From the NCBI RefSeq assembly GCF_000382205.1, contig NZ_KB907794.1, positions 62,001 to 126,000 of the forward strand: a stretch of 64,000 bases of DNA, read 5' to 3'. This DNA is from Dyadobacter beijingensis DSM 21582. Its GTDB lineage: Bacteria > Bacteroidota > Bacteroidia > Cytophagales > Spirosomataceae. Below are positions 27,016 through 35,742 of the stretch, in pieces. The notes under the pieces were generated by a model that saw only the letters and a program-made list of their open reading frames with translations, did no database searches and was not told where the DNA came from. Each line of letters starts with the position of its first letter. Within the stretch, counting starts at the first letter, position 1. The translations under genes and the position numbers were made by a program.

Positions 27016-30000
27016 ATGCGCTCAACTACTACACCCCTCAAAAATCTCCTTTGCTTGTTCCTCGCATTGTTGTTTTGGCAACATTCATTTGCACAGATTA
27101 GTTTAACCGGCAAAGTAACCGAGTCGGTCACGCAGGAACCGCTGGCAGGGGTTAGCATTCGTATACAAGGCAAAGTGGCCGGTACCATTACCGATACCAA
27201 AGGCGAATTTTCCCTGAATACCACTTCCGATCCGCCATTTTCGATTATCGTCAGCTCGGTAGGTTTCCAAACACAGGAAATCGCCGTGACCGCCAGCATG
27301 TCCAACCTCGATATCAGGCTCGTGGAGCAGCCCGTGCTCGGGAAAGAAATCGTCGTATCGGCCTCGCGCGTGGAAGAAAGCGTGATGAAATCGCCGGTAG
27401 CCGTGGAAAAACTCGACATCCGGGGCATCCGGGACACGCCGGCCACTAATTTCTACGACGCACTGGCTAATTTGAAAGGGATCGACATGACGACGCAGGG
27501 CGTATTGTTCAAATCCGTCAACATGCGCGGCTTCGGCGCCACCGGTAACCCCCGCACCGTGCAGATGATCGATGGTATGGACAACCAGGCGCCGGGGCTG
27601 AATTTCCCGCTCGACAATATTATAGGTATGTCGGAGCTCGATGTTGAAAGCGTGGAGGTGCTTCCGGGCGCGGCTTCGGCATTGTACGGCCCGAATGCGG
27701 TGAACGGATTGATCCTGATGAACAGCAAAAGCCCATTCCTTTATCAGGGATTGAGCGCGAATGTCAAAGGCGGTATAATGCACGAAAAGAACCGCTCCAA
27801 GGCAACCACGCCGTTCGGAGAAGCGACCATCCGTTATGCCAAGGCTTTCAATAACAAATTTGCATTCAAGGTCAACCTCTCGTACATCCAGGCCAAAGAC
27901 TGGGAGGCGAACAATTACACCAACCTGAACGTAGGCGGCAATGCCGATCCCAACCGCGGGGCCGGCACCGACCTCGATTATGACGGCACGAATGTGTACG
28001 GTGATGAAATTCAGACCAATATCAATGCCGTAGCCAAAGCGATGGCGGCGGCCGGGCAGCTCCCTCAGGCAGGTGTGGCGTTCGTTCCCAACGCGTTCGT
28101 CAGCCGGACGGGTTTCCGGGAAAAAGATCTTGTCGATTACGATACCAAAAGCTTCAAGGCCAATGCCGCATTGCATTACCGGCTGAACGAGAAGGTCGAA
28201 GCCATTGCACAGGTCAATTATGGTTATGGGACGACGGTCTACACCGGTACGGGCCGCTATTCGCTGCGTGACTTCAACCTGACGCAGGCCAAGCTGGAAC
28301 TTCGGGGCGACAATTTCACCGTTCGCGCGTATACCACGCAGGAGCGCTCGGGCAAGTCGTACCTCTCGGGGCTCGCGGCGGTATCGATGCTGGGCGAGAT
28401 CAAGCCGAACAATGTGTGGTTTGGCGAGTATGTGGGTGCATTTGTGGGCGCACGTGCACGCGGGACGACGGAAGAAGAAGCGCATTTGATCGGCCGGGCT
28501 GCCGCGGATCAGGGAATGCCCCAGCCGGGCAGCGCGACGTTCAACCAGCTGCTGGATAAATACCGGAATATGCCCATCGTAGATGGCGGAGGCGGTTTTG
28601 CCGATAAAACCAATATGTACCACGTCGAAGGTTTTTACAATTTCAAAAACCAGATCCGCTTCGTCGAACTGCTCGCCGGGGCCAACTACCGGCTTTACAC
28701 GCTCCGCTCGAACGGGACACTTTTTGCCGATACGAAGGAAGGCCGCGACGGTACCATTCCGATTAATGAATGGGGCGCATTCGTGCAGGCCGGCAAAACA
28801 TTGCTTTCCGACCATCTGAAACTCACCGGCTCGATCCGCTACGACAAGAACGAGAATTTCGACGGACAATTTACGCCGCGCGTGTCGGCCGTGACGACAT
28901 TCGGCGAGCATAATATCCGCCTCTCCTACCAAACCGGCTTCCGCATTCCGACGACCCAGAACCAGTACATCGACCTCCGCACACCTTCGGGCACGCTGGT
29001 CGGTGGTTTGCCGGAATTCGATTCCCGTTACAATCTTTCCAATGGTATTTTACGGCAAAACCTGTCGGAAGCGACCGTGGCAGCCGTCGTGAAGAATGAT
29101 CCTTCGGTAATCCAGAGTGCCCAAACCTACGCCACGGCGGTGGTAACCCAGCAGGCGACGGCCACCATTACCCAGGCCGTGACTACGCAGGTTACCGCGC
29201 AGGTAAACCAGGGTGTGGCCGCCGGCACCATCCCGAACGACCCGGCCGTGATCCAGGCGGCCATTGCAGCCGGTGTAAACCAGGCACTGCCGGGCGTGCT
29301 CGCGGCGCAGCTGCCGGCCATTCTGGCATCACAGGTTCCCGGGCTTGTTCCCGATCTGGCAAAGGCTTACGCATTGGGCAAACTGCCTAAATACGAGCCG
29401 GTGAAGCTGAAACCGGAACGCATTGCGACCTATGAAATTGGCTATAAAGGCGTTATTGCGAAAAAGCTGTTTGTCGACGCCTACTATTATATCAGTAAAT
29501 ACAAAGACCTGATCGGCGGAACGGTGATCGTCGTGCCGACGGCCGCTGCGGCGCCGGGGCTGCCGATCGAATCGGGTATCGGGGTGGGCAATTACCAGGG
29601 ATTTGCGCGAACGGTGAACACGACGGAAACGATCACGACGCGCGGGTTTGCCATCGGTTTGAACTATGCATTGCCCAAAGGCTTCAACATCGGCGGCAAT
29701 GTGGCCAACAATGAGCTGAAAGATTTCACACCGTCGCCCGAAGTGCAGTATTCACAATTCAACACACCCAAATACCGGTATAATGCGAACTTCGGCCGTC
29801 GGGTGACGAGCACGAATCGCTGGGGGTTCAATATCGTGTACCGTTATCAGCAGGCATTTTTGTGGGAATCGAGCTTCGTGGTGCCTACGACCACGGATGT
29901 ACCGGTGTTCTCCAACACCCGCGTACCGGCGATCAGCAACCTCGACGCGCAGGTGAGCTGGAAAATCCCGGCGATCAAATCGATCGTGAAACTCGGTGGG

Positions 30001-30099
30001 ACGAACTTGTTCGGCAAATCCTATTTCCAGTCGTATGCGAGCCCGAATGTGGGCAGCACGTACTATCTATCCATTATGTTTGATGAATTGCTGAACTAG
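27016..30099 (+). CDS. TonB-dependent receptor with carboxypeptidase-like N-terminal domain
   Basis: A 1027-aa outer-membrane transporter driven by TonB. A signal peptide ends near HSFAQ (residue 27). Next is a carboxypeptidase-D regulatory-like domain (LTGKVTESVTQEPLAGVSIRIQG ... GEFSL), then the plug (ALANLKGIDMTTQGVLF, VNMRGFGATGNPRTVQMIDG, ALYGPNAVNG) and a large beta barrel ending YLSIMFDELLN. No SusD gene follows, so it is not a SusC-type pair. Between about residues 686 and 795 an Ala/Val/Gln-rich low-complexity insertion (NDPSVIQSA ... NDPAVIQAA) interrupts the barrel. Substrate is unknown. Ends 4 bp before the convergent upp gene. Confidence 0.93.
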   Translation: MRSTTTPLKNLLCLFLALLFWQHSFAQISLTGKVTESVTQEPLAGVSIRIQGKVAGTITDTKGEFSLNTTSDPPFSIIVSSVGFQTQEIAVTASMSNLDIRLVEQPVLGKEIVVSASRVEESVMKSPVAVEKLDIRGIRDTPATNFYDALANLKGIDMTTQGVLFKSVNMRGFGATGNPRTVQMIDGMDNQAPGLNFPLDNIIGMSELDVESVEVLPGAASALYGPNAVNGLILMNSKSPFLYQGLSANVKGGIMHEKNRSKATTPFGEATIRYAKAFNNKFAFKVNLSYIQAKDWEANNYTNLNVGGNADPNRGAGTDLDYDGTNVYGDEIQTNINAVAKAMAAAGQLPQAGVAFVPNAFVSRTGFREKDLVDYDTKSFKANAALHYRLNEKVEAIAQVNYGYGTTVYTGTGRYSLRDFNLTQAKLELRGDNFTVRAYTTQERSGKSYLSGLAAVSMLGEIKPNNVWFGEYVGAFVGARARGTTEEEAHLIGRAAADQGMPQPGSATFNQLLDKYRNMPIVDGGGGFADKTNMYHVEGFYNFKNQIRFVELLAGANYRLYTLRSNGTLFADTKEGRDGTIPINEWGAFVQAGKTLLSDHLKLTGSIRYDKNENFDGQFTPRVSAVTTFGEHNIRLSYQTGFRIPTTQNQYIDLRTPSGTLVGGLPEFDSRYNLSNGILRQNLSEATVAAVVKNDPSVIQSAQTYATAVVTQQATATITQAVTTQVTAQVNQGVAAGTIPNDPAVIQAAIAAGVNQALPGVLAAQLPAILASQVPGLVPDLAKAYALGKLPKYEPVKLKPERIATYEIGYKGVIAKKLFVDAYYYISKYKDLIGGTVIVVPTAAAAPGLPIESGIGVGNYQGFARTVNTTETITTRGFAIGLNYALPKGFNIGGNVANNELKDFTPSPEVQYSQFNTPKYRYNANFGRRVTSTNRWGFNIVYRYQQAFLWESSFVVPTTTDVPVFSNTRVPAISNLDAQVSWKIPAIKSIVKLGGTNLFGKSYFQSYASPNVGSTYYLSIMFDELLN

Positions 30100-30103
30100 G
30101 AAG

Positions 30104-30748
30104 CTATTTTTCGCCGTAAGCCAGGTCTCCGGCGTCGCCGAGGCCTGGTACTATATAATATTGTTCGTTCAGCTTCTGGTCCACCGCGCCGAGCCAGAGG
30201 CGGCATTGCGGGATGCGGCTTTGCAGGTATTCCACGCCCTCGGGGCTGGCGATGACCGACGCAATATGTGTTTGCGCCGGAATGCCGAAGCGCAGCAATG
30301 CGTGGTACACCTTTTCCATCGACCGGCCGGTAGCCAGCATCGGATCGATCATGATGAGGATCTTGCCCGTCAGGTCGGGGCTGGTGATGTAATCCATTTC
30401 CACCGTAAATTCCTCCTCGGCATTGATATGGTGCCCGCGGTAAGCGCCGATGAATGCATTATCGGCCTTGTCGAACACATTCAGAAAACCCTGGTGAAAT
30501 GGTAACCCTGCCCGCAGAATGGTAGCCAGTACGATCGGCTGCAACACGGTACGACAGGGTGCGGTACCGAGCGGCGTTTCTACCTTTTCCGTTTTAAAAG
30601 TGAGTGTTTTGGACAATTCATATGCCAAAAGTTCTCCTACCCTTTCCATATTCCGGCGGAAACGCATTCTGTCTTGCTGACAATTTACATCACGCAACTC
30701 GGCCAGATAATGATCTGCAATGGAAGGTTTCTGGGAAAGTAAAAACAT
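30104..30748 (-). CDS. upp: Uracil phosphoribosyltransferase
   Basis: A 214-aa enzyme that salvages uracil to UMP with PRPP. The PRPP-binding loop is ILIMIDPMLATGRSM, with the upstream ATILRAGLPFHQGF segment and the C-terminal GLGDAGDLAYGEK that binds uracil. Length and motifs are normal. It diverges from the Wzi-like gene. Confidence 0.93.
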   Translation of the reverse strand: MFLLSQKPSIADHYLAELRDVNCQQDRMRFRRNMERVGELLAYELSKTLTFKTEKVETPLGTAPCRTVLQPIVLATILRAGLPFHQGFLNVFDKADNAFIGAYRGHHINAEEEFTVEMDYITSPDLTGKILIMIDPMLATGRSMEKVYHALLRFGIPAQTHIASVIASPEGVEYLQSRIPQCRLWLGAVDQKLNEQYYIVPGLGDAGDLAYGEK

Positions 30749-30799
30749 GGGAGCGACAGTTTTTTAGACTACTCCATGCAAGATAATACAAATTCATTG

Positions 30800-30833
30800 A
30801 CGTAATTTGGAACACCATTTCTAAAAATTACGT
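30800..30833. repeat. Inverted repeat between upp and the Wzi-like gene
   Basis: ACGTAATTT (30800-30808) and its exact complement AAATTACGT (30825-30833) are 16 bp apart in the divergent region. It may be an operator or a hairpin; nothing more can be said. Confidence 0.4.
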
Positions 30834-30874
30834 GCAAGAGCTCTCATTGCGGTATCCGAAGAATTTTGTTGCCT

Positions 30875-32647
30875 ATGTATCAAGGAATTATCCGGCATTT
30901 TAAAATACTGCTTTTTACACTGGTATCCTCAGCATACGTACACGCGCAAAGTTCATTCGTTCCGCTAAACGACGACTATTACCACCTCATCGACCGCCTC
31001 GAAATCAAACGTGGCAAATTTTCCGAGGGTTTCCATTTCAATGCCAAGCCTTTCGAACGTAAAGCGATAGTCGCACTGACGGATTCCATTTTGAAAGAAG
31101 GCACCGTAGACCTCACCGACCGCGACTGGGAAACGATCGACTACCTGCGCGAAGACAGTTGGGAATGGACCAGGGGCATGATTGCGACGGATTCGGCCAA
31201 ATACAGCAAACTCGCGCGGCTAGGCTGGTTTAAATCGCCGCCGCCCGGACAGAAACGCAAGTTCTTCCACCACCCCGCCGATCTGTACAGCATTCATAAC
31301 AAAGATTTCGACCTGCATTTTAATTTTACTACCACCAACTTCATCGGGAAAGACAACAGCTACGACACCACGTCGCACCAATCGCTGTGGTTTACCGGCC
31401 GGGGCGTGGAGATCCGCGGGATGATCAACGACAAGCTGGGCTTTTACACCTTCGTGTCCGATAACCAGGGCCGTTTTCCAAGGTATGTCAATGCGATGGC
31501 GCCAAAATACAGCTTTCCGGGAGAAGGCCTTGCCAAATCGACGCGTAACCACGGTACCGACTTCCTTTCGGCGCGCGGCTACATTACCTTCCGGCCGCTC
31601 AAAGCCATTAATGTCAAATTCGGGCACGATTACAACACATTCGGCAGCGGTTACCGCTCGCTGATCCTTTCAGACAACAGCAGCCCTTATTTGTTTTTGA
31701 GACTGGACACCCAGCTCGGCCGGTTCCACTATACCAACCTCTGGACGAGCATGATCGACGGCGGCGAAGATGCATTCTCCGAGTTTTTGAGAAAAAAGAA
31801 ATTCGCAGCCATTCACCATTTGAGCGTGAACCTGACCGAAAAGATCAATATCGGTGTATTTGAAGCAGAAGTTTTTAACCGCGATTCCGTGGGCGGCGGG
31901 TACGACCTTAATTATCTGAACCCGATTATCTTCTACCGTTATGTGGAATCCTACATCGGCAGCCAGGACAATGCATTGCTCGGTTTCGATTTCCGTTGGC
32001 TCGTGGGCAAAACGGCTTCCATTTACAGCCAGTTTGTACTCGACGAGTTTTTGACCAAATACCTTTTCAATGGCAGCGGCTCGTGGACCAACAAGTACAG
32101 CTTTCAGCTCGGTGCCAAATACGTGGATGCTTTTGGTATACCCAACCTGGATTTGCAGGCAGAATACAACGTCGTGCGCCCCTACACGTACTCGCATAAG
32201 GACGGCGGGCGCAACTATATGCATTACGGACAGGCGCTCGCACACCCGCTCGGCGCGAACTTCCGGGAGTACCTGGGTATTTTAAGATATAAAGTCACGC
32301 CGAGGCTGTCGATTTACGGCACGGTCATGTCGGCCATGCAGGGTAAAGACCCAAGCACGGGGCCTTATATGAATTTCGGCGGCGATATTTCGAAGAGTTA
32401 CGAAACGCGGCACGTCAACCGCGGCCAGGAAGAAGCAGACCTGAACCAGAAGATCGGCCAGGGCATTAAAGCGAAAACATTGTTTACGGATTTACGATTG
32501 TCTTACTCTCTGGCCCACAATTTGTTCCTCGACGGCCGGTACCAAATCAGGAAGGTCAGGTCACAGGATGTGAATGTGGCGACCAATTCCAACATTTTTA
32601 CGTTTGCCATCCGCTATAATATGGCGTACCGGCAGCAAACCTACTGA
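30875..32647 (+). CDS. Wzi-like capsule assembly outer-membrane protein
   Basis: About 590 aa. A signal peptide (LLFTLVSSAYVHAQ) precedes a domain rich in barrel-strand patterns and ends AIRYNMAYRQQTY with an aromatic last strand, so it should be an outer-membrane barrel. Segments such as GHDYNTFGSGYRSLILSDNSSPYLFLRL and DLNYLNPIIFYRYVESYIGSQDNALLGFD resemble the Wzi family, which holds capsular polysaccharide at the surface. The ATG at 30875 is preferred over a TTG at 30866. Role in capsule attachment is by family only. Confidence 0.8.
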   Translation: MYQGIIRHFKILLFTLVSSAYVHAQSSFVPLNDDYYHLIDRLEIKRGKFSEGFHFNAKPFERKAIVALTDSILKEGTVDLTDRDWETIDYLREDSWEWTRGMIATDSAKYSKLARLGWFKSPPPGQKRKFFHHPADLYSIHNKDFDLHFNFTTTNFIGKDNSYDTTSHQSLWFTGRGVEIRGMINDKLGFYTFVSDNQGRFPRYVNAMAPKYSFPGEGLAKSTRNHGTDFLSARGYITFRPLKAINVKFGHDYNTFGSGYRSLILSDNSSPYLFLRLDTQLGRFHYTNLWTSMIDGGEDAFSEFLRKKKFAAIHHLSVNLTEKINIGVFEAEVFNRDSVGGGYDLNYLNPIIFYRYVESYIGSQDNALLGFDFRWLVGKTASIYSQFVLDEFLTKYLFNGSGSWTNKYSFQLGAKYVDAFGIPNLDLQAEYNVVRPYTYSHKDGGRNYMHYGQALAHPLGANFREYLGILRYKVTPRLSIYGTVMSAMQGKDPSTGPYMNFGGDISKSYETRHVNRGQEEADLNQKIGQGIKAKTLFTDLRLSYSLAHNLFLDGRYQIRKVRSQDVNVATNSNIFTFAIRYNMAYRQQTY

Positions 32648-32664
32648 TTTTAATTTCAACCCAA

Positions 32665-33528
32665 ATGGAAACTGACCCGCACGAACTCCGGAATCTTCTC
32701 AGGCTCGCATTGCTGGAAGATATCGGTGACGGAGACCATTCATCCCTTGCCAGCGTACCCGAAAATGCCACCAAGCGCGCCAAGCTGCTGGTGAAGCAGG
32801 ACGGCGTACTCGCGGGTGTGGAAGTGGCGCAGATTATCTTCGATGAGACCGCAAAATATTACGGTTACCCCCTTCCGAAAATTAATGTGTTACTATTTGA
32901 CGGTTCCGTCGTATCAACAGGAGACATTGTTTTGACGGTAGAAGGAAACGCACGTCTGATCCTGAAAGCCGAGCGGCTGGTACTGAACATCATGCAGCGC
33001 ATGAGCGGCATCGCCACCTATGCACGGCAAATGTCAGACCTGATCAAGGATTTGCCCGTAAAACTGCTCGATACCCGCAAAACGACCCCGAATTTCAGGC
33101 TGTTTGAGAAAATGGCGGTGAAAATCGGCGGGGCGGTAAACCACCGGATGGGCCTTTACGACATGATTATGTTGAAGGACAACCACGTGGATTACGCCGG
33201 CGGCATCGAAGCGGCTATTACCGGGGCCAACAAATACCTGAAAGAAACGGGCCGGAAGCTCAAAATCGAGGTGGAAACCCGGAACCTAGCCGAAGTGGAC
33301 GAAGTGCTGCGGGTAGGCGATGTAGACATTATCATGCTCGATAACTTTTCGCTCGACGACCTGAAAGAGGCGGTGAAAAGGATCGGGGGACGGTACGAAA
33401 CGGAAGCTTCCGGCAACATTACCGAAAAAACATTGCGCGCGGTGGCCGAAACCGGTGTGGACGGCATATCGAGCGGTGCGCTCACGCACCAGGCGCGAAG
33501 TCTGGATTTAAGTTTGAAAGCCTTCTAA
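32665..33528 (+). CDS. nadC: Nicotinate-nucleotide pyrophosphorylase (carboxylating)
   Basis: A 287-aa quinolinate phosphoribosyltransferase for de novo NAD synthesis. Motifs: GDGDHSS near residue 21, ERLVLNIMQRMSGIAT, LLDTRKTTPNFR (PRPP/quinolinate-binding Arg and Lys), HRMGLYDMIMLKDNH, and IMLDNFS. nadA and nadB are not adjacent. A strong hairpin follows 13 bp downstream. Confidence 0.95.
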   Translation: METDPHELRNLLRLALLEDIGDGDHSSLASVPENATKRAKLLVKQDGVLAGVEVAQIIFDETAKYYGYPLPKINVLLFDGSVVSTGDIVLTVEGNARLILKAERLVLNIMQRMSGIATYARQMSDLIKDLPVKLLDTRKTTPNFRLFEKMAVKIGGAVNHRMGLYDMIMLKDNHVDYAGGIEAAITGANKYLKETGRKLKIEVETRNLAEVDEVLRVGDVDIIMLDNFSLDDLKEAVKRIGGRYETEASGNITEKTLRAVAETGVDGISSGALTHQARSLDLSLKAF

Positions 33529-33541
33529 CCTTTTCATTCAT

Positions 33542-33588
33542 ATCAAAAGCGTATGCTGAGATCGATGAAAATCACATACGCTTTTGAT
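33542..33588 (+). terminator. Perfect 14-bp hairpin after nadC, overlapping the next gene's start
   Basis: 33542-33555 (ATCAAAAGCGTATG) and 33575-33588 are exact reverse complements with a 19-nt loop. The AAAAGC/GCTTTT ends resemble the intrinsic terminators seen elsewhere here, but only a weak T-tract follows. The downstream gene's ATG at 33565 lies in the loop and the ATG at 33553 in the left arm, so the structure could also restrict its translation. Confidence 0.6.
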
Positions 33589-35682
33589 CTTCAAGGGAAA
33601 ACGACCTGCTTTTCCCTGTGCGTCACCGCCTTGCTTGTCGGCATGGCCACCATTTGCGCCGCCCAGGAATTCACGGGCATCGCCCCTCCCCGCTCCGAAA
33701 TCGACATCAACCGCTTGATTGCCGAGCTCTTCCCCATTCCGCCGGACGACAGCGAGGAGCTTTTCGAGGCACTTTTGCAACGCTACGCCAGCCCGCTCGA
33801 CCTGAATACCGCTACGCCCGACGACCTGGCGGCAACATTCATTCTTTCCGAAATACAGCTGCATGCATTTTTCGATTACCGCGCGAAAGCCGGGGCATTG
33901 CTGTCGTTATACGAGCTGCAAGCCGTGCCGGAGTTTGATCTGGCCACCATCCGGCGGCTTTTGCCCTTTGTAACGATCGCCACGCGGGCCGTTTCCTTCC
34001 GCGATGCCTTGAAAAATCCGGGGCAGCATTTCCTGATGTTCCGTTCGGGGAAAATTTTGGAGCAGCAAAAAGGCTTCGCACCGCTGGATTCCGGTTCCGC
34101 ATCCACAACCCGCTACCAAGGATCTCCATTCAATGGCTACCTCCGCTACCGCAGTGCGCGCAGCGGAGCGTATAGTTTTGGAATAACATTGGAAAAAGAT
34201 GCAGGGGAACAAATGTGGCAATGGGATACCCAAAGGCAGATCCTCGGCATTGACTACACCTCTTTTCATGCGCAAATCCTCCACCGCGGCAGGTTGAACA
34301 ATCTCGCCATCGGCGACTTTCAAATGCAGGCCGGCCAGGGTATGGTGCTGGGAGCCGGATTTTCGCTGGGCAAAGGCTCGGAAGTCATCCGCACGGTGTA
34401 CCGCAGCACTACCGGCCTGAAACCTTATACTTCCGCTTCCGAAGCCGGTTTTTTCAGGGGCGTGGCCGCTAGCTGGCGTATCATGCGCGGCACGGATATC
34501 ACATTATTATTGTCCAGGACAAAACGGGATGCCACACAGGAGCCAGACAGCATTCATGCCAGCATTACCACATCGCTGCCCGTGACCGGCTACCACCGCA
34601 CGCCGTCTGAAATCGAAAAGCATCATGTGCTTCTGGAACAGAATACCGGCATGCATTTGCTGCACCAGCTGGCCTCGCAAAAGGGGCAGCTGGGCGTCAC
34701 GGTTTTGCATACCTCTTACAACTCATTTATCCAAAAGCGCGATTGGGCTTACAATCGGTATGAATTTTCGGGTAAACAAAACTTCATTGCCGGCCTGCAC
34801 GGCGACTACCGCTGGCAAAACATGCATTTCTTTACCGAAACGGCCATTTCGCGCAGCGGCGGCACGGGTACCATCGCCGGAATGATCGCCAGCGCAGGCA
34901 GGAAGCTGGATATGTCGTTGATGGCCCGGCATTATGCCCGCCATTTTCACACATTATATGGCAACCCGATCAGCGAAGCCACGCGACCCATTAACGAGCG
35001 CGGTGCTTATGCGGGTGTGCGCTGGTCGCCCTCGCGCCGGTGGCAATGGAGCGCCTATGGCGACTATTTCCGGTTTCCGTGGCTCAAATATCAGGTAGAT
35101 GCGCCGTCGCGGGGTTATGACTATTTCCTGCATTTGCTTTGGAAGCCCTCCAAACGGCTGAACGCGTACATACTCTTCCATGAAAAACATAAGCAAACCA
35201 ACGATCCGGCGGCAGCGGAGAATGAGCCTGCTTTAATCCAGAACATCAAAAGGACGGCCACATTCAATATCGACTACGAGCTCCCGCTCCGATGTGCATT
35301 CCGGACGAGGGTTCAATTCGGCACCTCAAAAAATGAAGGCTCGCCGGTATCGAATGGTTTTACCGTGGTGCAGGATGTAAACTGGCATTTTCGAAAGGTC
35401 GAAATCAGCGCGCGTGCGGCATTTTTCAAAACCGACGACTACGACAGCCGGCAATATGTCTATGAGAAAGATATGCTCTATGCATTCTCTATTCCAGCCT
35501 ATTACAATACCGGCACGCGACATTATCTGATGCTGCGCTACACGGCTTCCAGGCGAATCAAAATATGGCTACGGTGGTCGCAAACGCGGTATTCGGATAT
35601 CGAGAAGATCAGTTCGGGACTCAACGAAATCAATGGGAACAAGCGCAGCGAAGTAAAGTTGCAGGTGATGTATCAGTTTTGA
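33553..35682 (+). CDS. Helix-hairpin-helix protein with predicted outer-membrane barrel
   Basis: Up to 709 aa. A signal peptide (CFSLCVTALLVGMATICAAQ) is followed at about residues 75-145 by HhH motifs of the ComEA type (PLDLNTATPDDLAATFILSEIQLHAFFDYRAK ... SLYELQAVPEFDLATIRRLLPFV). The remaining 550 residues alternate aromatic and polar residues in strand-like blocks (GYLRYRSARSGAYSFGITLEKDAG; KRSEVKLQVMYQF at the end), suggesting a beta barrel. Such two-part proteins occur across Bacteroidota; function unproven. Start may be the ATG at 33553 or 33565, both within a hairpin. Next gene is recQ. Confidence 0.75.
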   Translation: MLRSMKITYAFDLQGKTTCFSLCVTALLVGMATICAAQEFTGIAPPRSEIDINRLIAELFPIPPDDSEELFEALLQRYASPLDLNTATPDDLAATFILSEIQLHAFFDYRAKAGALLSLYELQAVPEFDLATIRRLLPFVTIATRAVSFRDALKNPGQHFLMFRSGKILEQQKGFAPLDSGSASTTRYQGSPFNGYLRYRSARSGAYSFGITLEKDAGEQMWQWDTQRQILGIDYTSFHAQILHRGRLNNLAIGDFQMQAGQGMVLGAGFSLGKGSEVIRTVYRSTTGLKPYTSASEAGFFRGVAASWRIMRGTDITLLLSRTKRDATQEPDSIHASITTSLPVTGYHRTPSEIEKHHVLLEQNTGMHLLHQLASQKGQLGVTVLHTSYNSFIQKRDWAYNRYEFSGKQNFIAGLHGDYRWQNMHFFTETAISRSGGTGTIAGMIASAGRKLDMSLMARHYARHFHTLYGNPISEATRPINERGAYAGVRWSPSRRWQWSAYGDYFRFPWLKYQVDAPSRGYDYFLHLLWKPSKRLNAYILFHEKHKQTNDPAAAENEPALIQNIKRTATFNIDYELPLRCAFRTRVQFGTSKNEGSPVSNGFTVVQDVNWHFRKVEISARAAFFKTDDYDSRQYVYEKDMLYAFSIPAYYNTGTRHYLMLRYTASRRIKIWLRWSQTRYSDIEKISSGLNEINGNKRSEVKLQVMYQF

Positions 35683-35687
35683 AAGCC

Positions 35688-35695
35688 TATTTTTG
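35688..35695 (+). promoter_or_regulatory. -7 element upstream of recQ
   Basis: TATTTTTG followed by C fits TAnnTTTG and lies 47 bp before the recQ ATG. The -33 box would fall inside the preceding gene and is not clear. Confidence 0.45.
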
Positions 35696-35742
35696 CAGCG
35701 CGAAAGGAAATTTTTGAAGTAAAGCACATTAATCAGTACAAC

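Noticed and set aside
27103..28932. 609-aa minus-strand open frame
   Set aside because: Antisense of the TonB receptor. The plus-strand protein has plug and barrel motifs; this one has none. Long antisense frames are frequent in G+C-rich genes.
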